From Rhodococcus sp. P-2 (GTDB lineage Bacteria > Actinomycetota > Actinomycetes > Mycobacteriales > Mycobacteriaceae): a DNA stretch of 64,000 nucleotides. How positions within the stretch are numbered: position 1 is the stretch's first letter; the number at the start of each line of letters is the position of its first letter. Position numbers and translations under genes: made by a program. The notes under the pieces were generated by a model. It was not told where the DNA came from. It ran no database searches and saw only the letters and a program-made list of their open reading frames with translations. Positions 25,820 to 34,034 of this stretch are shown one piece after another. Location of the stretch: assembly GCF_016598535.1 (NCBI RefSeq), contig NZ_CP066779.1, positions 5,640,053 to 5,704,052 on the forward strand, in the 5' to 3' direction.

Positions 25820-26197
25820 TCAGGCTCTGATGTGCCTTGTGGCGACGAGATCGCTGACCGCGATCTGCGCATTGCCGATTGCCGTCTGTACTGGTTCGCA
25901 ACTGCTCGACGCTCTGGCGAGGGCGAGAATCGCGGTGAGTAGGGCGGCGTCGGGTTCGCCTTCGAACGGCCCGCTCTCGACGTCGAACTTTCCGCTTCGC
26001 AACTGCTTTCGGGCGTTGGTGCCAAGTTGTGAAATGACCTCGTCCATTGCGGCCAGGCATTGGGCGAGTGCGCCGATCGACCAGTAGAGATCGGCGGCGA
26101 CGATGGGTGTCTCCGATGCCACGGTGCCGGCGCGGCGCAATCGGTGATGGGTGTCGAGGAGTATCTCCGGCAGTCTGTGGTCTACGCAGTGTTCCAT
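25820..26197 (-). CDS. Hypothetical helical protein divergent from the CGNR gene
   Basis: 125 residues from ATG 26197, mostly amphipathic helix (for example 'ALAQCLAAMDEVISQLGTNARKQL' reads as a long helix), with no membrane segment and no motif I recognise. The AAGGCGGCGGG just upstream is a plausible ribosome site. It is 63 bases from the divergently oriented CGNR regulator-like gene, which suggests a shared control region. Confidence 0.55.
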   Translation of the reverse strand: MEHCVDHRLPEILLDTHHRLRRAGTVASETPIVAADLYWSIGALAQCLAAMDEVISQLGTNARKQLRSGKFDVESGPFEGEPDAALLTAILALARASSSCEPVQTAIGNAQIAVSDLVATRHIRA

Positions 26198-26260
26198 CCC
26201 GCCGCCTTCGTAAGGTGTAAAGTTGGGTTATTCAATTACGGTAAAGCAGGGCGGTAAGGG

Positions 26261-26839
26261 ATGCAAGTAGTTTTAGACGATTACGTCGCCGGTGCGTCGT
26301 TCGCGACCGACCTGGTCAATACCTCACCCCGAGTGTGGGTGGAGGCAGGGGACGCGTTGCCTGACCCTCAGGCGCTTCACGATCTACTCGGTGAACACGG
26401 ACTCTCGCCGGATGCGCTCCCCAACGGGCGGCGGCCTACCCGCGGTGAACTTGCCGACGTGCAGGCGCTCAGAGAGGAGATTCGTTCGATTCTCGATGCT
26501 CCGACCTGCGACGAGCTCGTTGATCGCACTCATCGACTCCTGCAAACCGTCCCGCATCACGTTCGGCTCGTGCCTGATTCCCAGGACGACTATCGGTGGA
26601 ATGCACTACCGGACGGCACAATCGATCTCGCGGGTGAACTCACGTTGTCTATCGGATACTCGTTGCTGGGAACTCTGCGCACATTGGGGTACGAACGATT
26701 CCGCCCATGCGCGTCGCCGACGTGCAACGGGGTGTTCGTCGATACGAGTCGGGGAGGGCGACGCCGCTACTGCATGCCGGCGTTGTGCGGCAACCGAATC
26801 AACGTCGCGAATCACCGTCAACGGCAGCGTCGTACGTAG
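26261..26839 (+). CDS. CGNR zinc finger protein (ABATE domain)
   Basis: 192 residues. The N-terminal stress-induced ABATE domain (about 1-130, 'ASFATDLVNTSPRVW' at its start) is followed by a C-terminal CGNR zinc finger: C-x4-C...YC-x4-CGNR (CASPTCNGVF, YCMPALCGNRIN). Such proteins are probable DNA-binding regulators. No dedicated target is evident; the divergent helical gene or the downstream binding lipoprotein are candidates. Confidence 0.85.
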   Translation: MQVVLDDYVAGASFATDLVNTSPRVWVEAGDALPDPQALHDLLGEHGLSPDALPNGRRPTRGELADVQALREEIRSILDAPTCDELVDRTHRLLQTVPHHVRLVPDSQDDYRWNALPDGTIDLAGELTLSIGYSLLGTLRTLGYERFRPCASPTCNGVFVDTSRGGRRRYCMPALCGNRINVANHRQRQRRT

Positions 26840-26961
26840 CGTCTGCGCTTGCCCGGTCGATAGTGACAATCGAACAGAGTACGGCCGACTGTATGGGGAA
26901 CTTCAACGAGATACAGACCACGTCAGTCCCGCACGATTGTCGCCATGGCAACTTCTAGTAG

Positions 26962-28581
26962 ATGGCGGCTCGTATGAAAGCCCGTTCTGTCTCCGCGACA
27001 GCAGTTATCAGCGTTGGCGTATTCACCCTGACCGGGTGTGGCGGCGCATCCAGTCCCGAAGGTTCGGTCGGTGAGTATGCACAGGACGGCAGTTTCACGA
27101 CCGTCATCAACGCCGATCCGGGAAATCTGCACCCTCTGATCACCAACCTTACGTCGACTCAGATCGTGAACGCGTACTCGTACGATTCGTTGATCGACAT
27201 AGACGCGCAGACACGCACTGTGCGTGCGTATCTGGCAGAAAGCTGGAGTGAAGAAGGGAACACACTCAAGTTCGTGCTCAAGAAGGGTATTACGTGCGCC
27301 GACGGCACTTCCTTCACCGCACAGACCGCCGCCGATGACATCAACTGGGTCATGGACCCTGAAAACGCTTCACCGCTACGCGGATCCACCGTACCGTTGT
27401 CGACGGTCGCGTCCGCGGACGGTGACGAACTGACGGTCACTACAGCCGAACCGGCACCCTTCTTGCTCTCTCGAATCGGCGCGTTGCGGCTGCCGTGCGC
27501 TGCGACGCTCGACGACCCGGCCAGTATCCGTTCGAGTAGTAACGGAACGGGTCTGTTCAAGGTCACCGAAGTTGTTCCCAACGATCACATCACGATGGAA
27601 CGCCGCGACGGCTACACCTGGAGTCCGAACGGGGAGACCACTTCCGACACTCTCGGGGTACCGAAGACGGTGACGATCAAGATTGTCACCGATCCGAGTA
27701 CGACCGCGAATCTTGTTCTCACCGGCGGAGTGAATGCCGCGGCAGTGACAGGTTCGGACGAGGAACGAGTCTTGGCCGCAGGTCTGGATTCGAAGACCTA
27801 CACCACGTTGTCCGGCGAGTTCATCTTCAATCATTTCGCGTCTCTACCCACGTCGGACCGCGCTGTGCGGCAGGCGCTCGTTCAAGCAGTCGATCTGGAC
27901 GACTACACCGAGATCACCACCGGCGGAAAAGGAACCCGCGCACGCGCCCTTGCGGTTTCGGAACCCCTTGCCTGCGACTACAACAGTGTTGAAGGAACGA
28001 TCCCCGAATTCGACGTCGACGCGGCAAAGAAGACGTTGTCCGACGCCGGCTGGAAGGCAGGGGCCGACGGCGTCCTGACGAAGGACGGGCGACCGCTTGC
28101 ACTCAACGTGATTTTCAACAACTCGCGCGATACGAACTCTGCCGCCGCCGAATACGTGGCAACCCAGTGGGAAGGACTGGGTGCGAAGGTGAAACTGACC
28201 GGCGGCGACTACAGTTTCGTCATCGCCAACACGTTCAGCACCACCGACCTGTCGTCGTGGGACGTTTCCATCGGTTTGACGCTGGGGAGTGATACGCCGA
28301 GTATCTTTGCCAAGTACTTCACCGGCCCGCCGAAGCCCGAAGGAGTGAACTTCGCTTCCCTCGACAACAAGAAGTACATCGAATTGTCCACTGAGGCTTC
28401 GCTTCTTCCCGGCGACGAGTCCTGCAAGATCTGGGAGGAAAGTGAGCGGGCATTGTTCAACGACATCGACCTGCTTCCGGTGTCGACGACACCTGCTCAC
28501 ATGTTCTTCAACGGAGCAACGTCGATCTACCCACCTTCGAGCGGAATCCTCCCGGGCTCGGCGATCCGGGTCTTGAAGTAG
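26962..28581 (+). CDS. ABC transporter substrate-binding lipoprotein, family 5
   Basis: 539 residues. Signal peptide with lipobox L-T-G-C (Cys at about 29), so exported and lipid-anchored. The mature part has the family-5 pattern: 'NADPGNLHPLI', 'YDSLIDID', 'LKFVLKKGITCADGTSFTAQ', 'ADDINWV' and a late 'YFTGPPKPEGVNFAS'. Such proteins deliver peptides, nickel or other solutes to ABC permeases, but no permease or ATPase gene is nearby. A second, clearly related copy lies at 39464-41066. ATG 26974 (MKARS) is an alternative start. Confidence 0.85.
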   Translation: MAARMKARSVSATAVISVGVFTLTGCGGASSPEGSVGEYAQDGSFTTVINADPGNLHPLITNLTSTQIVNAYSYDSLIDIDAQTRTVRAYLAESWSEEGNTLKFVLKKGITCADGTSFTAQTAADDINWVMDPENASPLRGSTVPLSTVASADGDELTVTTAEPAPFLLSRIGALRLPCAATLDDPASIRSSSNGTGLFKVTEVVPNDHITMERRDGYTWSPNGETTSDTLGVPKTVTIKIVTDPSTTANLVLTGGVNAAAVTGSDEERVLAAGLDSKTYTTLSGEFIFNHFASLPTSDRAVRQALVQAVDLDDYTEITTGGKGTRARALAVSEPLACDYNSVEGTIPEFDVDAAKKTLSDAGWKAGADGVLTKDGRPLALNVIFNNSRDTNSAAAEYVATQWEGLGAKVKLTGGDYSFVIANTFSTTDLSSWDVSIGLTLGSDTPSIFAKYFTGPPKPEGVNFASLDNKKYIELSTEASLLPGDESCKIWEESERALFNDIDLLPVSTTPAHMFFNGATSIYPPSSGILPGSAIRVLK

Positions 28582-28596
28582 ACCACCCGCTAACGC

Positions 28597-28799
28597 TCAC
28601 TTTCGGGTATTGATCATCCGAAGTGCAAACCGAAATACCACCGCGGCACCCGCACCTGCAGCCAGGCCGGCGACGACATCGGCAAGTAGAACACCGACGC
28701 CTATGCCGAGGACGGCAGCAGCGGCGACGGCAAGGGCGACGTCAGCACGAGGAGCGGCGATCGCGGCATCCTTTCCCCGAGTATCGAACGAGCACTCAT
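28597..28799 (-). pseudogene. Possible frameshifted small membrane protein gene
   Basis: On the minus strand, ATG 28799 opens MSARSILGE; after a run GGGGAAAGG the frame one base over continues as an Ala/Val/Gly-rich hydrophobic stretch and ends RFALRMINTRK at 28597. Neither frame alone gives a sensible gene, but joining them at the A-run gives about 67 residues with two membrane helices. This could be a real frameshift, a sequencing slip, or coincidence. Confidence 0.35.
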
Positions 28800-28863
28800 C
28801 TCAACGGAGCATGTCACGAAACTGTCGTCCGCAGGTGTATCAACCGCAAAACGCCTCGAACGC

Positions 28864-28900
28864 GTCGGCCCCGGCGGAGTTGAACTCCGCCGGGGCCGAC
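28864..28900. terminator. Strong hairpin terminator downstream of the DHA2 exporter
   Basis: An 18-bp perfect inverted repeat (GTCGGCCCCGGCGGAGTT with its complement) around one central base, 20 bases beyond the exporter stop on the minus strand; no T-tract. Confidence 0.75.
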
Positions 28901-28920
28901 AATGCGTCTTGCTCGCTGGC

Positions 28921-30423
28921 TCAGTGCGTCGGGACGGATTCCTTCGACGTGGTCGGGGAGGTATCGGAGTGATCGCTACCAATCTCCTTGCGGGAGTTGG
29001 AGCTGTTGAACCGAGGGAGGAAGCCGGCCAGGACGAGCGCGATGACGGCGGATCCGGCAGCGAGAGCCATGACGACGCGGAAAGCGTTCTCCGACGGCAG
29101 CGTTGCCCCGCCGATGGACATGGTCATCTGGGCGATGACGACACCCGCGATGGCGCTGGCGAATGATGTACCGAGGGAGCGCATCAGGGTGTTGAAGCTG
29201 TTGGCTGCTCCGGTCTCGGACGGAGGAACAGCGCCCATGATGAGAGCGGGCATTGCGCCGTAAGCCATACCGGTGCCTGCACCGATGATCACGGCGATCA
29301 CAACCAGTTCCCAAATCGAGTGCATGGCGAAAATACCGATGCCGTAACCGATTGCGACCACAACGGCGCCGAGCATGAGCGTCACCTTGGGGCCGTGCGA
29401 ATTGGTGATGCGTGAGGACAGCGGAGAGATGAGCATCATGATGATGCCGGAGGGAGCCATGACCAGACCTGCGGTGAGCATCGAACCGCCGAGGCCGTAA
29501 CCGGTGACTTCAGGCAACTGGACGACCTGGGGAAAGACCATGCTGGCGGCGAACATCGCGAATCCGAACACGATGGATGCGAGGTTGGTGAAGAGCACCT
29601 GGCGGCGGATGGATACGCGTAGATCGACAAGGGGCTTGGGGGTACGTAGTTCCCACCAGGCCCAGAATCCGAATATCACGATCGAGGCGCCGAACAGGGA
29701 AAGCGTGAGCGTGCTCGTCCAACCCCAGTCGCCGCCCTTGGAAATAGCAAGGAGTAGAGCGATGAGGGCTGCCGAAAGCGAGATTGCCCCGCCGAAGTCG
29801 AACGTGCCACCCGTGCGAACCGTCGATTCGGGGACCAGGACGACAACGAGACAGGCCGCGAGTGCGCCGAGAACTGCAGAAGCCCAGAACAAAACGTGCC
29901 AGTCTGCGTATTCCGCGATCAGAGCCGCGATCGGAAGTCCCAGAGCACCACCGACTCCCAGCGAAGCGCTCATCATGGCAACGGCGCCGGCAAGCTTCTT
30001 CGGCGGAAGCACGTCGCGCATCACGCTGATACCCAGCGGGATGACGCCGGCGGCGAGGCCCTGCAGGATTCGGCCCGCAACGAGCGGGATCACACTCGAG
30101 CTGAGTGCGCCGACCACCGAACCGGTCACCAACAGCGCCATGCTGATCAGGAGCAGACGGCGTTTGCCGAACATGTCGCCCAAGCGGCCCATGGTCGGGA
30201 CGGCGACGGCGGCGGCGAGCAGCGTGGCGGTCACAGCCCACGCGGTATCGGACGCCGGCGCATTCAGGTATTCGGGCAGGTGCGGGATGATCGGGATGAC
30301 CAGCGTTTGCATGAGCGAGACGACGATGCCGGAAAACGCCAGTACAGCCACCACTGCCGTGGTGGCTGGTGACTTCGTTGTCTGTGGCGGCGTTGTCGGT
30401 GGTGGAGAAGTGGTTGACGACAT
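28921..30423 (-). CDS. MFS transporter of the DHA2 (14-helix) drug exporter type
   Basis: 500 residues with fourteen predicted membrane helices. After a Thr/Pro-rich N-terminus come the helix-1 motif and the loop 'GRLGDMFGKRRLLL' (MFS motif A, G-x-L-x-D-x-x-G-x-R/K), then 'GAALGLPIAALIAEY' (motif C region). DHA2 proteins expel drugs, dyes and antibiotics using the proton gradient. Divergent from a TetR gene with a 40-bp dyad in the 146-base gap, indicating TetR-repressed, ligand-induced expression. ATG preceded by GGAG. Confidence 0.88.
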   Translation of the reverse strand: MSSTTSPPPTTPPQTTKSPATTAVVAVLAFSGIVVSLMQTLVIPIIPHLPEYLNAPASDTAWAVTATLLAAAVAVPTMGRLGDMFGKRRLLLISMALLVTGSVVGALSSSVIPLVAGRILQGLAAGVIPLGISVMRDVLPPKKLAGAVAMMSASLGVGGALGLPIAALIAEYADWHVLFWASAVLGALAACLVVVLVPESTVRTGGTFDFGGAISLSAALIALLLAISKGGDWGWTSTLTLSLFGASIVIFGFWAWWELRTPKPLVDLRVSIRRQVLFTNLASIVFGFAMFAASMVFPQVVQLPEVTGYGLGGSMLTAGLVMAPSGIIMMLISPLSSRITNSHGPKVTLMLGAVVVAIGYGIGIFAMHSIWELVVIAVIIGAGTGMAYGAMPALIMGAVPPSETGAANSFNTLMRSLGTSFASAIAGVVIAQMTMSIGGATLPSENAFRVVMALAAGSAVIALVLAGFLPRFNSSNSRKEIGSDHSDTSPTTSKESVPTH

Positions 30424-30462
30424 TGCGGTAACTCCATCGGAGGAAGAACGAATAATGGTTTA

Positions 30463-30502
30463 AGTCAGTTGCTTGAACTAAAGTTAAATCAAGTGACTGA
30501 CT
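30463..30502. promoter_or_regulatory. TetR operator dyad between exporter and regulator
   Basis: AGTCAGTTGCTTGA and TCAAGTGACTGACT form an inverted repeat matching at 12 of 14 positions around an AT-rich 12-base centre. It lies 40-79 bases upstream of the exporter start, in a locally AT-rich stretch that probably includes both promoters. Confidence 0.7.
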
Positions 30503-30569
30503 CACCGGAAGGGTGTGTCGTCGATCGTGACGAACGTCTCCGGTACCGAGCAATTTCGGACGGTCGAGG

Positions 30570-31256
30570 ATGATGGTGGACATGACTACGAGGACTGAGG
30601 ATGCGACGGCCGACGCCGGCGGCGCGGCAAACTCCGCGCGTTCTGCCGCAACCCGAGACCGCATCCTCGCCGTCGCCGAGCAGTTGTTCGCCGAACACGG
30701 AGTCTTCGCGGTGTCGAACCGTCAGGTGAGTGAGGCGGCGGGCCAGGGCAACAACGCCGCCGTCGGTTATCACTTCGGGACCAAGACCGATCTGGTCCGG
30801 GCGATCGTGAACAAACATTCCCGGCAGGTGGAGAAGAAGCGTGGTGAACTGCTGCGTGAGATCGAAGGGTCCGAGGATGTTCGTGACTGGATTTCGTGTC
30901 TGGTTCGGGCGTCGACCGATCATTACGCCGAAATGGGTGGCCCGACGTGGTACGCGCGGTTCAGTGCGCAGATTCTCACCGATCCGGTCCTGCGGAAGAT
31001 CGTCTACGACGAGGTGCTGGCCTCGCCCACTCTTCAGGAGACCCTTCGTGGACTTTCGGCCTGTCTGACTGACATGCCGATGAGTGTTCGACGTGCCCGC
31101 GCAGACATCGGACGAAATGCGATCGTGCACATGTTCGCCGAACGTGAGCGCGCGCTTGCAGAATCAGGGCCGGACGAGGTCACGTCGTGGGAGGACTTCA
31201 CCACCGACCTCGTCGACGCGCTGGTGGGTCTTTGGACTGCCCCGATCACCCGCTGA
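30570..31256 (+). CDS. TetR family transcriptional regulator
   Basis: 228 residues. The N-terminal helix-turn-helix is clear: 'TRDRILAVAEQLFAEHGVFAVSNRQVSEAAGQGNNAAVGYHFGTKTDLV' (key parts RILAVAEQLFAEHG, VGYHFGTKTDL), with the YHFGTK recognition helix of the family. The C-terminal ligand domain is not specific enough to name a ligand. Probably represses the divergent DHA2 exporter gene through the dyad between them. ATGs at 30573 and 30582 are alternative starts. Its end overlaps the convergent DMT gene by 11 bases. Confidence 0.85.
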   Translation: MMVDMTTRTEDATADAGGAANSARSAATRDRILAVAEQLFAEHGVFAVSNRQVSEAAGQGNNAAVGYHFGTKTDLVRAIVNKHSRQVEKKRGELLREIEGSEDVRDWISCLVRASTDHYAEMGGPTWYARFSAQILTDPVLRKIVYDEVLASPTLQETLRGLSACLTDMPMSVRRARADIGRNAIVHMFAERERALAESGPDEVTSWEDFTTDLVDALVGLWTAPITR

Positions 31257-32205
31257 CCGACCGTTCTCCGGCGCTGTCCACCTGCTCCGGAGGAACACTG
31301 CGCAACGGACCCCGTGTCGGTGGAAGATCCAGGAGCAGGCCGACTCCGGCAAGAATGATGACAAGCCCGCTGACGAGCGCGAAGGTGACAGGCTCGTTCA
31401 ACCACAGCACTCCGATGGCCGACGCCGAAATCGGAACCAGAAGAGTGACGGCTGACGCCGCGACAGGACCCGCCTGGCGAATTATCCAGAAGTACACCAG
31501 GTAGCCACCGGCGGTAGCCCCCAGTCCCAGGGCGGTCACTGCAATCAGTGGACCGACGGTCACGGGCCCCGGCGGGGGAGCGATGGCGGACACAGGTACC
31601 AGTAGGACAACCGCGGCAAGCTGCTGGCCGAGGGCAAGTGTCATCGGTGGGGTGCCCTGGAACGATTTTCGTGTGTAGACACCACCGACTGCGTACAGCA
31701 GTGCCGCAGTCAAAGATGCGCCGATGGCCAGCATTGCGCGACTGTCGAGCGCTGACGGAATCCCGCCGACGAGCACCGAGACGCCGGCAATGCCGATCGC
31801 GACACCCGAGACTTTTCGCCAGGTGATCTTTTGCCTAAGCCAGAACGCGGCAACGAACACGGTGAACATCGGCGTCGTGGCATTCAGGATCGACGCCGTC
31901 GACGAGTTGAGGCCGACGATCGCAGTTGCAACGAGGGTGAGGGGGCCGGCGACGTTGAGGGCTGCCAGCAGTAGGAATGCGGGAAACCGGGAACCGACCG
32001 CACGCCAGGTCGATCTGCTGGAAGCCGTTATCAGCGCGAGAACCAACGCTGCAACAATGAAGCGGCCGTGCGTCGTGCCGACGGCGCCGAGAGTTGGTGC
32101 CGCCACAGCAACCAGGGGGAACGAGCTTCCCCAGAGCGCGCCGACCAACAGCAAAGCTCCAACTACGGCGAATCGGCTGCCACCGATTGCTTTCCAGTTC
32201 TTCAT
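31246..32205 (-). CDS. DMT superfamily EamA-type transporter under a metal-type operator
   Basis: 319 residues with ten membrane helices arranged as two EamA repeats; 'GALWGSSFPLVAVAAPTLG' and 'NSSTASILNATTPMFTVFVAAFWL' (key: GALWGSSFP, TASILNATTPMFT) open and close the first repeat, 'GVYTRKSF' begins the second. EamA proteins export amino acids or metabolites. A 17-bp dyad identical to that before the metal-binding gene at 32483 lies 54 bases upstream of the start, so metal-induced expression is likely. That regulation is unusual for this family. Confidence 0.85.
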   Translation of the reverse strand: MKNWKAIGGSRFAVVGALLLVGALWGSSFPLVAVAAPTLGAVGTTHGRFIVAALVLALITASSRSTWRAVGSRFPAFLLLAALNVAGPLTLVATAIVGLNSSTASILNATTPMFTVFVAAFWLRQKITWRKVSGVAIGIAGVSVLVGGIPSALDSRAMLAIGASLTAALLYAVGGVYTRKSFQGTPPMTLALGQQLAAVVLLVPVSAIAPPPGPVTVGPLIAVTALGLGATAGGYLVYFWIIRQAGPVAASAVTLLVPISASAIGVLWLNEPVTFALVSGLVIILAGVGLLLDLPPTRGPLRSVPPEQVDSAGERSVSG

Positions 32206-32258
32206 TGAGCCTCTTCGTCGAAGACCTCGTGGGTATGGTCTGTGTACTGACCTAACTT

Positions 32259-32275
32259 ATACCCCCTATAGGTAT
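32259..32275. promoter_or_regulatory. CsoR-type operator box 1 (before the DMT gene)
   Basis: ATACCCCCTATAGGTAT, the exact reverse complement of box 2 at 32405. The TACC...GGGGTA pattern is that of CsoR operators; a csoR-like gene lies at 38641. Confidence 0.7.
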
Positions 32276-32404
32276 CAATGTCGCATCCTTGTGGCGTCGG
32301 AGGCGAGTGAGGGCTGGGTGATCGATTCTTCGTTCTCCTGCAGTGGCTTACATGATCGAGGGGAGTGAAATGTCGACAGGACTCTCCTATAGTTTCTGGC
32401 TCAC

Positions 32405-32421
32405 ATACCTATAGGGGGTAT
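32405..32421. promoter_or_regulatory. CsoR-type operator box 2 (before the Cys-rich protein)
   Basis: ATACCTATAGGGGGTAT, 61 bases upstream of the start at 32483. Identical to box 1 read on the other strand. Confidence 0.75.
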
Positions 32422-32482
32422 GCTCGGAATGTGTGAGCTCGCTTCCCGGGTCACGTCCGTCCGTTAGAGAACAGGAATCGCA

Positions 32483-32761
32483 ATGAGTAGCTGTGGCTGT
32501 GGCAATACCCCGACGACAGACGACAACGGTGCTGTAGGCGCTGTCGGTACGGCGATGCCACCCGGTGGAGAAGACCTACTCAACTCGGGGAGTAGCGAAC
32601 TCGTCGAATGTCGAGTCATGCCCGGTAGCGTGATCGAAAAGACGCGTGCCGAGGCAGAGGGCCTGTTTCGTGACTACGAAGGCAACCGGTACTGGTTCTG
32701 CTGCAAGGGTTGTGGACCACGGTTCGACGCAAATCCCAGGAAGTATGCCAACGCGAGCTGA
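32483..32761 (+). CDS. Cys-rich YHS/TRASH-like metal-binding protein
   Basis: 92 residues. An N-terminal SSCGCGN cluster (Cys4, Cys6) and a C-terminal 'YEGNRYWFCCKGCGPRFDANPRKY' (C-C-x-x-C with Tyr-x-Phe and a final Pro-x-x-Tyr) match the YHS/TRASH zinc-finger-like fold of metallochaperones and P-type ATPase domains. An ECRVMPG motif provides a further Cys. Expected to bind Cu(I) or a similar soft metal in the cytoplasm. Box 2 lies upstream and a perfect terminator follows, so this is a one-gene transcript of the metal regulon. Confidence 0.78.
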   Translation: MSSCGCGNTPTTDDNGAVGAVGTAMPPGGEDLLNSGSSELVECRVMPGSVIEKTRAEAEGLFRDYEGNRYWFCCKGCGPRFDANPRKYANAS

Positions 32762-32765
32762 GTAA

Positions 32766-32802
32766 AAAGTGGTGGTGCAGGCGATGCCTGCACCACCACT
32801 TT
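32766..32802 (+). terminator. Intrinsic terminator
   Basis: A 17-bp perfect stem (AAAGTGGTGGTGCAGGC and complement) with a GAT loop ends in CTTTC, five bases after the stop of the Cys-rich protein gene. Confidence 0.88.
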
Positions 32803-32994
32803 CTTCCGTCAGTGCAGTGAATGAGTTGCGCCGTTACTCCGCGCCGAGGTCCTACGGTGCCGAATGGTGGAGACAGGTCACGTGGCGCGCTGTCAGATCG
32901 ACTGACGGTAGCCGAAGAACTCGTGAGCTGCTCGATCGCTTGGGCATCGTCGTAGATGCCCCCATCCCTTCAATTTCTCACTGCAGCAACGATT

Positions 32995-33813
32995 TTATGT
33001 GTTCGATGTTTCGTGACGGCCTCGCGCGGCTTCGGTATCGTGAGGTTCGATGTGCTTGCGGCGGACGAAGAGCACGATCGCCAGGGCCAGCATGGTCAGC
33101 ACGGCGACAATCGCGAGCGGGTACGAATGATCCGGGGTCGTCATACCGGAGATCAAGGAAAAGTCCCACAAGCCGTGCACCACGGCGGGTATCAGCAGGC
33201 CCCCGGTACGTCGCCGAATGATGTACAAGAAGTAGCCGGCCACGATGGTGCTGAACACCTGGAGAAAAGCCTTGGGGCCTTCGGAGAACAGGTTGGTCGA
33301 GTGCGCCAACCCGAAGATGACGGTGCTCCACAGGGCAACTTTCTTTTCGGAGAAGCCGTTGCTGCGGAAGCAGGTGATTCCGATTCCTCGGAACATCGTC
33401 TCCTCGGTGAGGCCGACGAGAAGGCAAGTAAGAAGAAGGAGTGCAACGAACGTGAGGTCCTGGTCGGCGAGACCTGGGTAGTCGGTGACCACAGCGATCG
33501 AAATGACCATCATGATCGGTACGACGATCAACCAGCGTTGTACCGGTCGGTCGTCGATCCACACCGGACGCCACCATCGCAGGCATGCGACTGCCCCGTA
33601 TACGAGGACGAACGACGCTCCGACCGGCACGATGAGCGAACGCCACAACTGGTCGATGTCGGTCGGAGCTGCGTAGCTGATTTCTTCGTCTCGGGTCAGC
33701 AGGAACCCTAATCCTTGAATGACAGCGAGATATACGATCACGAGGGCCACGAACGCTGCGACGGAAAGCCGGCGGCCGGCAACGGTGCGGGATGAAGGCG
33801 GGGATGTCGTCAT
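32995..33813 (-). CDS. CPBP family intramembrane metalloprotease (Abi-type)
   Basis: 272 residues from ATG 33813; the frame extends to 33912 without a better start. About eight membrane helices. The CPBP signature is complete: EETMFRG (EExxxR) in one helix, 'FGLAHSTN' (FxxxH) in the next and 'AVVHGLWD' (HxxxD) later, the glutamate/histidine metal ligands of the CAAX-protease/Rce1-like family. Functions in bacteria include peptide processing and bacteriocin self-immunity. It stands alone. Confidence 0.85.
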   Translation of the reverse strand: MTTSPPSSRTVAGRRLSVAAFVALVIVYLAVIQGLGFLLTRDEEISYAAPTDIDQLWRSLIVPVGASFVLVYGAVACLRWWRPVWIDDRPVQRWLIVVPIMMVISIAVVTDYPGLADQDLTFVALLLLTCLLVGLTEETMFRGIGITCFRSNGFSEKKVALWSTVIFGLAHSTNLFSEGPKAFLQVFSTIVAGYFLYIIRRRTGGLLIPAVVHGLWDFSLISGMTTPDHSYPLAIVAVLTMLALAIVLFVRRKHIEPHDTEAARGRHETSNT

Positions 33814-34034
33814 GGGATCGAGGCTAGAAGCCCGTACACGGTTGCACCAAACGAAACCCCCGAGGGAGAAATCCTGGTCATGAATCTCTCCGGAGGTTCC
33901 GGAGTCTGCCATTTACCTGGAGTTCCATGGTGTGGACGCACTTTTCGGGTTGCAACCCATCGAATTTCGTTCTATTGCAGAGTGATTCGGCACTGCCGGC
34001 GCAACCGGTGATTCCTTGGGGGCAGGCTGCCGAA

